A program made the position numbers and the translations under genes. A stretch of 64,000 nucleotides of DNA from Branchiostoma floridae (lineage: Eukaryota; Chordata; Leptocardii; Amphioxiformes; Branchiostomatidae): positions 10,450,714 to 10,514,713 of the forward strand of contig NC_049980.1 in NCBI RefSeq assembly GCF_000003815.2, given 5' to 3'. Positions within the stretch are counted from its first letter, which is position 1. Each line of letters opens with the position of its first letter. Of this stretch, positions 1 through 16,843 are shown piece after piece. The notes under the pieces are model-generated. The model saw nothing but the letters and a program-made list of their open reading frames with translations. It searched no databases and was not told the origin of the DNA.

Positions 1-1269
1 ACGAGCCCTTTGGCCATTCCTGATGTCTTTGAAGCTTGGCAGGACAACATGTGCAAAATAGTCATCTCTCACCATGCAAGATAAGTATCTAACAGCAGCT
101 CAAAAAAAGAACTAGAAACAGTCCTGCCTTCAAGTACCAGAGTTACCAACCTAGGGTTGATGTGTTCAAAAATTCGTATTTTCCCAGAACTATCGTAGAG
201 TAGAATTTGTTATCACCAAGCACAGTTTTGCAGATATATGTGCAAACTCTAGGTGTAACAACAGGTCGTTCGGTGTAATATAACCAGCTGCTGCTGCGCC
301 GCGTGCCTGCGAAGCCGGTGTGTTACGCCGAAGGGCGGTTATACCGGCACTATACTAGATACAGATACTGCAAGGGATGGACAGGCCTGGAGACAACTCT
401 CTATCTTCATGGCTACCTTGTCCTCCCAACGACCTGGAGGCCGGTCAAGGGACTAGGTAGGTAGGTAGGATATCCTTGAGTTGAAAATAGGCATCTTTAC
501 CAATAGGATGGTAAGCACATCCTGCGTTAAACAAATACCGGGAACGTACGGGTGCCCTTGGTAACGTATACACAGCCCCATGACTAGGTGCTGATATCGA
601 GAGCCAATGTCAACACTTGTAAATTCTACCCCACGCTTCTGACAGTGACCTTGAGTATAGTTAACAAGAGAATGTACATGTACAGTAAATATGCACAGCT
701 ATGCATGTAAAAGAATAAAATCTTTATTTTGATCTTGAATGAAGTATTATCCTGGTCAAAACTATCAACCATGTGCTCTATTTGCAGGAAAAGTGTATTT
801 AATAGGACATCGAACCCATCCTTGCTAGTTGATGAATATCAAACCATTTTGAAGACTAAGGCAATATTGAATATTGCTATATGCGTTATTTCACAAGCGC
901 GTAGGCTGGATAGTAAATGTTTGCACGTACGTACAAACTGTCATGGCACTGTGTCAGGTGACCTCTGTACACGGCAGTACCTGTGTGTGACCATGACACT
1001 GGATATCTCGCTGGGTATCTAACATGCGGCGAAGATGATAATGATCTCACGAGACTGCTTCACGTTTACGTTCTAAATTGGATTGGTGCTGCCTTGACTT
1101 TATAATGGGAATATCGTGCAAAGCGTACACGTATTGGTATGACTAAAAGAAACAAAACACACAAAGCGTAAAGCGCTTTTTCATTGAAATTTGTTGAGCG
1201 CTCTGTCATACTGCTCGGCTGCAGCAACACCACCAAGGTCCCGCAATTTCAATGAGATACCCCCTACGG

Positions 1270-1450
1270 TCTCATTTCCAAACGGGGGCCCGGCCGGGCT
1301 GTTTCTGACACGAACAATAAGTTTGTATACTTAGAAATAAACACAAATCATGCCGACAACTCCCTTTTTACGTTTTGTGTATTTTAGTGTCTTTAATATC
1401 ATAGTTTTTCCCGAAAGCTGCCCGGCCGGACCCCGGTTTGGAAACGTGAC
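1270..1450. mobile_element. MITE-like element, family with CCGGGGCCCGGCCGGGC ends
   Basis: The left end (TTTCCAAACGGGGGCCCGG) and right end (CCGGACCCCGGTTTGGAAA) are inverted copies about 180 bp apart around an AT-rich centre with no ORF. Related copies lie at 32413-32592 (both ends present), 4045-4175 (left end and centre) and 34478-34530 (one end). The right half of the centre (TTACGTTTTGTGTATTTT) also recurs near 61578. This is a non-autonomous DNA-transposon pattern; the superfamily is not assigned. Confidence 0.65.
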
Positions 1451-1717
1451 CTTGGCATTAGAAGGCTTTTAGGAGCGCTGATGCGCGATTTTCAACATAG
1501 GACATGCAGGTTTTCGGAGAGTTTTTCTTTAGTTCATTCAAGGACGTTACGTTACCTGATGTAACGTCCTTGGTTCATTTGAAACTACATGTATGTCTTT
1601 GTATCAACTAACACGTGTGTCTCCAGAAGTATCATAGGTTTTCTAAAGCACATACAGTAGCCCAGGAAAGATTCTCTTCAAACACGCTTCAGATGATGTA
1701 ATGTGACGAAGACATCA

Positions 1718-1916
1718 ATACGAGCGATCGCGATGATGTCATGGTGACGCAGTGGTAGGCAAAAAGCAGGTGTTTGGCAAAAGATTGATTTACATATTAA
1801 CCAGTAATTTGGGCCGCTAATTTGAATATCACTTTTTGATCCAATCTACTGACGTCCTGGTAGGCAACAACCGTCCAATACCCCGGATATAAACAACAAC
1901 AGCGATCGCTCGTATT
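1718..1916. mobile_element. small inverted-repeat element
   Basis: AATACGAGCGATCGC at 1718-1732 is matched by its exact reverse complement at 1902-1916. The ~200 bp between the arms has no ORF. This is the pattern of a MITE; no second copy was found in the window, so the family is unknown. Confidence 0.5.
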
Positions 1917-2263
1917 CCCCATTTATCTAGTGAATATGCTGTGCAGATCCACCTGTCTTGTATCGCTCTGTACTGTCCCCAGAGATGATGGTATGAGGCT
2001 TACGCGGTTACTTTTGAATCTTATGGTCCATAGTCTCGCAGAAGGAGAAGAATTGGTAGCAAATTTGTTCTAAGAACTTAAGTATGCAGATATCGTACCA
2101 TGTACGCAAGAGAAAGCATCACCTTGGCCTAAAAGGGCTTTAGGGATCAATAGTTATCACAGTTATAACACGAGTTCATCTTTCAGATGCCTATTTTGTG
2201 GTTTAACACTAACCCTTATCTTAACACTGGTCGATAATTCATTATTAACTGTGAGAAAAGCCA

Positions 2264-2327
2264 CCACCTGTTCGGACATCCGACGTACTTAGTCTACGTT
2301 ATCTGATGGTTGCTGGGTGTATATATA
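2264..2327 (+). promoter_or_regulatory. promoter of protease copy 1: E-box, GATA-like site, TATA box
   Basis: CCACCTGT lies at 2264-2271, TTATCTGAT at 2299-2307 and TATATATA at 2320-2327, 83 bp before the ATG at 2410. Copy 2 has the same three elements in the same order, and copy 3 keeps the E-box and TATA box. CACCTG E-boxes upstream of digestive protease genes are the known target of the pancreatic PTF1 complex in vertebrates; applying that here is inference. Confidence 0.6.
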
Positions 2328-2590
2328 CATTGTACATGTACATGTTCGTCACCAGTCTATGTCTAGAGGTGGTTCACGTCCGAGCTCTGACAGCCGACTG
2401 AAACTCATCATGCGTTTTTTCGTCTTCCTCGCTCTTGTCTCCTACGCTGGTAGGTAGCATCACGTTGTCAACGCCATTGGCTCGAATTTGGTTGTTTGGA
2501 AGAAGGCCGACAAAATTACCCTTTGAAATACGTTACAAAACTGGTAAATAATAGTAAGATGTTGTTACCAACATTCTATTCTAATTCTAC

Positions 2591-2772
2591 TCTCCAAGCA
2601 GAGGTTAGGCTCCGGCTGCTTTTTTACGTTTTGTAGATGTTTTTATCGGACTTGCAATTTTGTACCGTTTCCTTTAGGCCGCGAAACATAAAGAAAACGG
2701 CACAAAATAGAAAGCTCGATAAAACGCCTAAAAACATTAAAAAAACATCCAGAGCCTAACGTCTGCTTGGGG
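2591..2772. mobile_element. MITE-like element with TCTCCAAGCAGA ends (intron 1 of copy 1)
   Basis: The left end TCTCCAAGCAGAGGTTAGGC and right end GCCTAACGTCTGCTTGGGG are imperfect inverted repeats about 180 bp apart. The inside is itself foldback-like (TTTTTACG...TGTTTTTATCGG against ATAAAACGCC...AAAAACAT). Related ends occur at 10187-10200, 19857-20021 and 22078-22228. Confidence 0.6.
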
Positions 2773-4044
2773 TGTATTCCTATTCCACATCTTGAATACT
2801 TCACACAACCTAAGTTTCACACAACCGAGGCAATGCTAGTATTTAGAAAGTCGAAATAATGTTCATTGATTCAAGTCGTTGAGGTTTTAAGTGTTTTTGT
2901 TCAGCGGCTCAGGCCGAGGACCGCATTGTCGGTGGGTCGCAGGCGAGCGCGGGTGAGTTCCCGTACCAGGTGTCTCTGCAAGACAACATAGGCCACTTCT
3001 GTGGCGGAACTCTCCTCAATAGCCGATGGGTCCTCAGCGCCGCTCACTGTCAAGAAAGGTACTGCAGCATTTATCACTTTATTAATTACTTTCTTTTGTA
3101 TCAATTCTCACACGTCATTTATTTTTTAATATATTTTAAAGTGCAACGGTACATTACACAGTCATCATCACCGTACGGTAATTTTGGGGGCAATTCTGGG
3201 ACAGCCATGCATGTGTCATGGAAAGTTTAGCTGTCTTGCTACACAAAAGGCTGTCTTAGAATTAGGTCATTGTCGGCGGTTGGTTCTATCACAGCCTCCT
3301 TGAAAATCATACGGTATAAAACACATACGATGATATCGCACGACTTATGTGACCGCGATCTAACTTGTCACCGTTCTCAAAGTCAGACAGAGTGGATTGC
3401 TTTATGTAGCAATTGCAATACATTGTAATAGATTAAACTCTGTAATGGGGTAGAATCTACATTTCACATTTCACCAATCGTTTATGATCCATCTTAAACT
3501 AAATAGAACGGTATGGTGAAAACAATGAAAAGAGTTACCGCTGCATTGCACCAGCTAGGAGGCCTATGCAAAGCACATGATGAGACGTGTTGGATGTCCG
3601 TTTACGGAACATATTGTGCTATTTCCAGTCCTAACCGCTTGACTATAGTTGCCGGAGACTTCGACTTGAGCAGGAACGAGGGACACGAACAGTCGCGTGA
3701 CGTGGCTCGGGTCATCGTGCATCCCAGTAAGCGTCTATTCCGCATCCTTGTAAACATCCTATGATTCTGCAACACGTGTGTTATAGTTTATTATCATATA
3801 GCCAGGTGCCGCGGACCAATCAGAAGGCCCCGTTCCACGTTGGTTATGACGCCATAACACATAGATTCCCGCCAGCCCGGCGTGTATCGCTCTTCTGATT
3901 TGTCAGAATGAATCGACACCGGCACCGTTGTCGATGAAAATCTGTGGTTTTATTCGGTGCACTTTATAGCAAAGGACCAGGCGTTATGACACCATATACA
4001 CCTCGGGGCGGGTCATTAACGCTTGATTATTAGACCTACATCAC

Positions 4045-4175
4045 ATGTTCAAACCGGGACCCGACTGAGCAGCTTTCGGGAACGAAATGTATGATATAGA
4101 ACACACGAAACTGCACAAGACGTAAAGAAAATAGTCGTGGGCAGTATTTGTGTATATTTTTACGCATACATGTGT
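4045..4175. mobile_element. partial copy of the CCGGGGCCC-ended MITE family (intron 3 of copy 1)
   Basis: AAACCGGGACCCG...GCAGCTTTCGGGAACG followed by GACGTAAAGA and GTCGTGGGCA matches the left two thirds of the copy at 32413-32592 (AAACCGGGGCCCG...GCAGCTTTTGGGAAC, GACGTAAAGA, GTCGTGGGCA). The right end is not clear. It lies between exons 3 and 4 of protease copy 1. Confidence 0.55.
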
Positions 4176-4510
4176 TATTGTCCCATATTGTTTAGTTATT
4201 AGTAAAGTTTTAAGATTTAGTCTGTATCCACTTCTTTGTAGTTTATATTTGACCATATAAAGGTCACTGCACTTTTTGTCGTGTCGATAAAGCTTGTTCT
4301 GTTCATCGCTACTCTCCTTGTCTAGACTACAACGACAACACCCTTAACCACGACATCATGCTCATCGAGGTCAGCTCTCCCTTCAACCTCAACTCTTGGG
4401 TCAGTCCGGTGAGTGTGCCAACATCCATGGTCTCCGTAGGGACCACGCTCACCGTCACGGGCTGGGGAAACACTCTTTCCAGCGGAAGTAAGTACCAGTA
4501 TCTTAGGGCG

Positions 4511-5410
4511 CGGTCACATAACATCCATTGGCATAATACCGGTCGGTTTACTGCAATTTCTCAAGCAATGCTAATTTGGCAAATGATCAACGCATCATTT
4601 TCTCTAGTTACATGTTGCTGTTACAGCTTACCTTTGCCACTTCTTCTGTGTAAATTATTTTGTCTCTCTGGTCCTGCTAAAAACATAATATCGTAATTGG
4701 AACACACCGCGGAATTGCACGGAGAACGGGCGCGTGGCTGGAAGGGGGTGCACTATACCGGCCGAACGAAACACGGCACAATTAACTGCCGCTATGTACC
4801 TTTAGACATCCTCTGTTGTTCCTTTCTTTCCTGCTAGTAGTTGCACAAAACAAAAATCTGCATGAGCATACAAAAAGTCATGAGAAAATGGGCGTATACT
4901 GACTAGAATTTTCATTTAATTTTGGTCCGTCACAACCGCTATGACGTAAAACTTTACTGCTGGCCGTAGCATTAAAAATGGCGGGAAAATGGCGGCGTAC
5001 GTTCAATTTGACCCATTCAGCCGTAGATCCGGGCGATAATGCAATGGTTCCTCACACTTTTACACGAGTTGTAGGTCACCAAAAGAAATTCAAGATTGCT
5101 GTTGAATCATGCTCGTCTTGTGCCGTGAGCACATGTGATTATTATCTACAAATCTGGCGATGAACGTGACAGTGTGTTTGTCCCACGACGAGCTCGCCTG
5201 CCCCGAAAATGACCTGAAAACTTTTGGCCTTGTTGTCTTCGAATGCATTGTTATCGATGCTTTGTAAATTATGTATTGGACACCTAGATGTCTGAAGTGT
5301 GCATACCTCAGAAATAACTATTGTTGCATGTGTAGATCTCTTTAAGTTCCACTATTTTTAATCGACCGGTATAAGGCTTATGACCGGTATTATGCCAATG
5401 CATGTTATAT
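4511..5410. mobile_element. 0.9-kb inverted-repeat element abutting the exon-4 donor of copy 1
   Basis: ATAACATCCATTGGCATAATACCGGTC near 4518-4544 is matched in inverse at 5382-5406 (GACCGGTATTATGCCAATGCATGTTAT) with one mismatch. The element begins about 20 bp after the exon-4 splice donor (GTAAGT at 4488). It contains a 61-codon ATG frame at 4978-5163 with no recognisable motif. The size and terminal inverted repeats suggest a non-autonomous DNA transposon. It occupies the place where intron 4 and the lost 3' exons would begin. Confidence 0.55.
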
Positions 5411-5559
5411 GTAGTTTTCACCCTATACAGCATAAGGTATTTAATGAAGAGAAAAGGCCAGGTATAAACTGTCTTTCACTGGAGTTCCTCTCAAGCTGTT
5501 TTTGTTTTCATCCACATTGACTGTTAACGTTCAGTAATGATCATATTTTTGTGGCGTCA

Positions 5560-5690
5560 TGTGTGGCATAACTGGTAGAGCGTTCGGAACGGAATAGGTC
5601 ACGAGTTCATTACTTGCTGTGCCCCCGACGTTGTGCCCTTGCGAAAAGCAAAATAGACAGAAAATGATCATATTCATATGAAGTGGTGAC
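5560..5690 (+). mobile_element. tRNA-derived SINE fragment
   Basis: GTGGCATAACTGGTAGAGCG reads as a tRNA D-arm/A-box, followed about 35 nt later by GGTCACGAGTTCATTAC, a decayed B-box. GTGCCCTTGCGAAAAGC then resembles the post-tRNA segment of the SINE at 19135-19280. There is no intact cloverleaf, so this is not a tRNA gene. Confidence 0.45.
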
Positions 5691-5699
5691 ACATCATGT

Positions 5700-6319
5700 T
5701 GACTTTTATCCTGTTCTATGCTCCTATAAATTACAATTCTAAAATTGGCGCTCGGGTATATGTAAGACGCGGGGCTGTAACATCTGTTGGTTCTCAGGCC
5801 CCTTCCGCCCGTTCTGTATGATGTCCTTGCGTAAAATAGTCCTGTTTTACACAAGGACAAACACGTGAGCCACAGGTGTTATTTACATATACACAGTCAC
5901 ATGGGTAGTGCTGATTAGACTCCTACGCGACCTTCCACGAGGGCCGGCGGTTATTGTTGGGGGGAGCGCAATGGGGCAGGTTCTTACCCAACCCCGTAAA
6001 AACTCCCCCGGCCTGAGCTGATTTATAACTGGACGGACCGGCTACCCTCACAGCACAGTAGAGATAACGGCGAACTCCCGATGGTATGGTTGCCAGGCTA
6101 AGGGTTCTTATGCCACAAAGGCCGTGTCTAGGGAGCACAGACACGCTGTACAGCTGTAGACACGCTGTGCATCAACGCCTCTCAAAAATATTCAGGTTTA
6201 CCGTACCCAAACGGAGAAGAAAGACTTTTTCCGCACGTTACATTGGAAATACAAGAATCATCTCATATCATTACATTTTGATTTTATCATCCGTGCATTT
6301 AAGACTTTTTCACCTGTGT
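5700..6319. other. non-coding spacer
   Basis: No exon-like signal or family motif was found. A GC-rich patch at 5930-6020 (CCGGCGG, CCCCCGGCC) lacks clear terminal repeats. The open frames here carry no recognisable motif. Confidence 0.4.
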
Positions 6320-7466
6320 CAGGGCTCTTAAGCTAAGGGCACAACCCGCCGTAGGTGCAAATACGTGTTGTCTACGTGCCAAAACGTGGGTGATCTTTTG
6401 GGAACCGTAAGTGGTAAGTACCGCCTCCGTACGAACTCGTAGGGAATCCGGCGGATATTGGAGCACGCACACACGCCGTAGAACTTTACGTGCAGGCAAA
6501 ACTTTGTGTGCCATCGGGCTGGGCTGCAGATTCGCCCCCCGTACGTGTCAGTACGCGCCTGCCCTGTACAACCTGAACATTTTCAGAAATACGTGGCGGA
6601 CATGGCCTCCCCTAAAAACGTACGGACAAATTGCACGCACGGCGGTTTGTGCCCTGCTAAAGCCTGGGGCACAACCCGGCGTACGTGCAATTTGTCCGTA
6701 CGTTTTTTGTGGAGGCCACGTCCTGAAAACGTGGGGAACGACTGGCAAGAGCAGGGAGGGAGTACGTCAACGCACGTCACTCGCACGGTTGAGCAAGGTG
6801 TAAGTACGTGGTCTGCACGTCACGCCTGGCGGAGAGCGGATGCGTTCATCGTTCGTTGCGCAAGTGGTAGGTGAGTTGCACGTGCGTACAACGTACGGTC
6901 TCTGTGCGAGTGCCACGTTAACGTATGCAGGCCCTACTTACACGTGCTGCTTACGTACGGTTTCCTCACTCACTCACATGGTGTAAGTGCGTGCAAGTGC
7001 GATGAACGTAAGTTTTTCGGAGATGTTTATATAGGACGACCTTTCGAGGTCCTAGCGGCTGCCTCCAGAAGTCCTAGCAGCTGCCTCAAGTAAGATGCCA
7101 CCATTCCACCGCAGAGACTCCGGATTCTGATGCTGCAATAGTAACTACAAGAGCACTTGACCGTGAGAAAACTTTAATAAACTCACGGAGCCAGTGCGCT
7201 GTGCGCCCATTGGCTGTACAGGGCAGGCGCGTCGCCCGTACTGGCACGTACGGAGGGCGAATCCGCAGCCCGAACGCAGAGAAAGTTCTGCATGCACTTA
7301 AATTTCTACGGCGCGTCTGCGTGCTCCCAAATCCGTGTGATTCGCCACGTGTTTGTACGGAGACGGTACTTACCACTTACGGATACCAAACGATTGCCCA
7401 CGTTTTGGCACGTAGACAGCACGCACTTGCAAGTACGGCGGGTTGTGCCCCTAGCTTAAGGGCTGG
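6320..7466. mobile_element. large foldback element with ~250-bp inverted arms and a nested hairpin
   Basis: The left arm 6320-6570 begins GGGCTCTTAAGCTAAGGGCACAACC and runs to GCCTGCCCTGTACA. The right arm 7215-7466 is its reverse complement with scattered mismatches, starting TGTACAGGGCAGGC and ending GGGTTGTGCCCCTAGCTTAAGGG. Inside, 6584-6745 forms a second long hairpin whose arms share GTACGGACAAATTGCACG and whose loop contains the same GGGCACAACCC tip motif as the outer ends. CGTAC/GTACG motifs are very dense. All ORFs here (for example 6411-6803) are by-products of the repeat. The pattern fits a foldback element with another copy's tips inserted inside it. Confidence 0.8.
7035..7082. repeat. 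short tandem duplication
   Basis: GTCCTAGCGGCTGCCTCCA is followed at once by GTCCTAGCAGCTGCCTCAA, a two-copy direct repeat of about 23 bp lying between the arms of the foldback element. Confidence 0.6.
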
Positions 7467-7479
7467 TGCACATGTGGCT

Positions 7480-7900
7480 GATGGGCCCTTAGCTTCAGGA
7501 AGTTCATAGTCCTGGAGGTTCATTTGTGTTTTTCTAATCTATTTTTAATCATTGCCAGAAAGATACTGGTTTGATCAAATATCGGCAGATCTTTAAAGGT
7601 CATTTGACCTCTACATTTAACATGACTATGCATTTTTGTATGTTTGAGCAATGACATAAACTCACGGAAGGACAAGAATTGATAAGACATGCATATATTC
7701 ATACCGTACAAAATGCACAGTAGAAAGACTCACATCTGCCAACAGGGCACAATGGATGTACATTTGAAGCTAATCTATATGAGCTTAGACCTATTTAGAG
7801 ATTTTAGAATGAAGCTACATAGAAGCACATGGAGTCGACGTGTTGCCTTCTATCACTTATCTGCAAACGCACACATTTTGATCAATACTCGTACGGAAAT
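7480..7900. other. 5' flank of protease copy 2
   Basis: AT-rich sequence with no exon-like signal or repeat end recognised. It runs from the foldback element to the copy-2 promoter. Confidence 0.4.
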
Positions 7901-7903
7901 TTC

Positions 7904-7967
7904 CCACCTGTTTATACCACTTGTATAACTGTCTTATCTGATATCTCCTGGGTGTAAATAATATATA
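7904..7967 (+). promoter_or_regulatory. promoter of protease copy 2
   Basis: CCACCTGT is at 7904-7911 (preceded by TTT, so TTTCCCACCTG), TTATCTGAT at 7934-7942, CCTGGGTGTAAATA at 7947-7960 and TATATA at 7962-7967, 73 bp before the ATG at 8040. Order and spacing match copy 1, including the CTGGGTGTA segment just before the TATA box. Confidence 0.65.
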
Positions 7968-8039
7968 CACACCTCGGACGGTAGAAGTGCTCTTTTCTTA
8001 AGGAGATTGTAGACCTTTGCCAGCCGGCTTGAACAGAAG

Positions 8040-14715
<6,676 letters not shown>

Positions 14716-14791
14716 GTCAGCATTTTCAACGCGAGGCCATGATCAGGTATCAGGATGACCTGACGACGTTCTCAAACTTGCTGATCTTCAG

Positions 14792-14797
14792 AATAAA
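14792..14797 (+). terminator. polyadenylation signal of protease copy 2
   Basis: AATAAA lies 77 bp after the stop codon of copy 2. Confidence 0.7.
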
Positions 14798-14799
14798 GC

Positions 14800-15162
14800 C
14801 ATGATTGTTACAATTTTTGTTTTGTAGCATTTGTCTTGTTTTCTACGACTGCATACCGTGGCCTTCTCGCAGTGTATGTTGTATCTAAGGACTCTCATTC
14901 TCACTTTCTAACAATACCACCGCTTGAATTCAACGCTGACACAGCATGAAGGAATATACAGGTAAGTTATATCATGTGACCACGGCCGTCAGCGATGGCC
15001 ATATGTCATACACGTCATTAATAGCATATACACAGCAGAGTATAAATGGAAACTGGGTGTGACCTCTGTCTGTAAGTACACCTGGTATAAAGGTATTTGT
15101 CCCCTTGTTAATGGAGGTATTGTTTTCTCGCACGCTTGTATGTGTGAATGTGTGTTTGTGTG

Positions 15163-15201
<39 letters not shown>

Positions 15202-16735
15202 TTCAGCATAACTTGTGAAAATCTATTAAAGAGGATAACTTAAATTAACAACATATTACTATGATATTTGGTACGCTATAGATATAGATTTTGACACAGA
15301 GTCACAAAGGTGTACACAATGGGATGTAAATTATGAAGGTTTAAACTTGATCTGCATATAGTGAATGAATACAATTAATTCTATAATCCCAGTAATTTTT
15401 TTCATTGTGGGACTTACATGTAACTACATGTAACATGCGTAATTCATAGACAGATATCATTTATGTAAATAAACCCTTATTTGCACAGTTAATGCTTAAG
15501 TGCCATAATCTATTAAAGCGTTAGTTGATAAGAATATCAACATTGTGACATGTGTAATTACCTTCGCCAAGAAGGTTATACTTTCGGCGTGTTTGCATGT
15601 CTGTGTGTCTGTGAACAGCATGGCCCGAGAAGACTTTGGTGGATCCTGATGATATTTTGTAAGATATTCGATATACATTCCATGATAAGACTCTCAAACT
15701 TATCACATTTGTAACTGAGAAAGAGAGGTCGATAGATGTGAATCATGCAAATGAAGACCTCATCTGCATAATTAATGAAACGATAGTCCATGATGGTAAA
15801 TGCTGGGAATTTTATACTTGCAGCATTATTATCATTGTTGTACTTTCTTACATGTATCGTTTTGCAATTAGCCTTCGGGCATGAGTTTGCAATAAAGATT
15901 ATTATTATTATAAAGCTAGGTGAAGGCCAGGTGAACATTATTAGACATAAATCATGCAAAGCAGTTTGTGTTTTGCTGTCATTTTAGACATACCTGTACG
16001 TTTTTGCATGATAAAGTCATAAATATAGTCAAGAGAGAAGCAGCTTCGTGTCGCAGCTTCAGTGAGATTCCCGCTGAAGGACCCGTGGCTGTGTGGATGA
16101 CCTGCCTCCTCGCGGCCAGCCATGTGACTATGGCTTACGTCACCCTTCGTCACCTTACGTCACCCTTGTTGGTCGGTCAAGGATGCAAGCGAAGGACGCA
16201 TTGTACGTAACACTCTTCCCCACTTCTTCAGCATGGCTAGAAATTTAGCAACATACACATTGTACATGTTGATAAAGCATGCGGCAAAAAATCTCCATGA
16301 AAGTTGGTGTGGTATAAAGGGATTTCTTCCTGGATTCCGTGCGCGAATCAAGCTATCTTTGAAAACTGACCGTTAACGTTCAGAGTGAGTCAGCTCTATA
16401 TAAGGGATATGACTGATTATACATCTTTAGGTTTGCACATTTATATAGCAAATTTGTTTTGGATATTTTTACCGTACAATTTACGCATGGGGAACAGTGT
16501 ACATCCGCCAGCAAGTCGCCGCTAAGTGTAGTTATCACAATTCTAAACAAATCTTCCCATGCCTTTATAACAGTTACTACCATAGTTACAATACGTACAG
16601 CATTGAATCCGATCTATTCAACATTTACCCACATTGATATGAGGTTCCAGAATAGAACATGATATTTGACGTGTTTTCTTTTACTAAACGCTTATCATTA
16701 TTATCATCAAATGCATATGCCTTCATGAGAACTGG
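14800..16735. other. spacer between protease copies 2 and 3
   Basis: No exon was supported. It contains a (GT)n tract at about 15166-15198 and a partial composite repeat at 15120-15790 with ATGCAAAT blocks and a second GGATCCTGATGATATTT block at 15642. A LINE-type tail of family C follows at 15860-15915 (CAATTAGCCTTCGGGCATG, GCAATAAAG, (ATT)n), and its family recurs at 30758-30792. Confidence 0.5.
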
Positions 16736-16788
16736 CCACCTGTCGTCCTAACCTTACCTACTGCTTACCTGGTCCGTATATATAAATA
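16736..16788 (+). promoter_or_regulatory. promoter of protease copy 3
   Basis: CCACCTGT is at 16736-16743 and TATATATAAATA at 16777-16788, 56 bp before the ATG at 16844. The GATA-like TTATCTGAT site of copies 1 and 2 is not conserved at the same place, though TTATCATTATTATCATC lies upstream near 16692. The E-box to TATA distance (about 35-50 bp) is shared by all three copies. Confidence 0.6.
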
Positions 16789-16843
16789 CACGGACGTGAC
16801 ACGAGGTCACTCCCACAGACCTATCTGCCGACCCGAACTCACC

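Larger units (their letters stand above)
1..2260. other. intergenic stretch left of the protease array
   Basis: No coding exon could be supported here on either strand; the only open frame of note (729-1022) has no recognisable motif. The stretch holds a MITE-like element at 1270-1450, a second inverted-repeat element at 1718-1916, and a small hairpin at 1546-1574 with a stem of about 11 bp around GGACGTTAC. At 285-375 there is a dispersed repeat whose core (GCCGAAGGGCGGTTATACCGGC) recurs at 28150-28175. Confidence 0.6.
2410..4487 (+). pseudogene. trypsin-like serine protease copy 1, exons 1-4 only (truncated)
   Basis: Four exons join in frame: 2410-2449 (signal peptide, MRFFVFLALVSYA), 2905-3058, 3629-3726 and 4326-4487. 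Exon 2 gives the activation site R20|IVGG and the catalytic His61 in LSAAHC. Exon 3 gives RLTIVAGDFDLS. Exon 4 gives catalytic Asp107 in HDIMLI and TVTGWG. Splice phases (1, 2, 1, 1) match copies 2 and 3. No counterpart of exon 5 (specificity pocket) or exon 6 (GDSGGP, catalytic Ser) was found in 4488-8039, where two inverted-repeat elements sit instead. As it stands the copy cannot make an active protease by itself. It may be a dead duplicate, or it may splice into exons 5-6 of copy 2, since the phases allow it. It also lacks the Cys1/Cys122 pair present in both neighbours. Confidence 0.82.

Noticed and set aside
4978-5163. 61-codon ATG frame, possible small protein
   Set aside because: It is inside an inverted-repeat element with no recognised motif; noted only as element content.
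6411-6874. Overlapping 120-130-codon frames on the + strand, with partners on the minus strand
   Set aside because: They lie inside the foldback element and mirror each other across its arms. GC-rich repeat sequence produces them.
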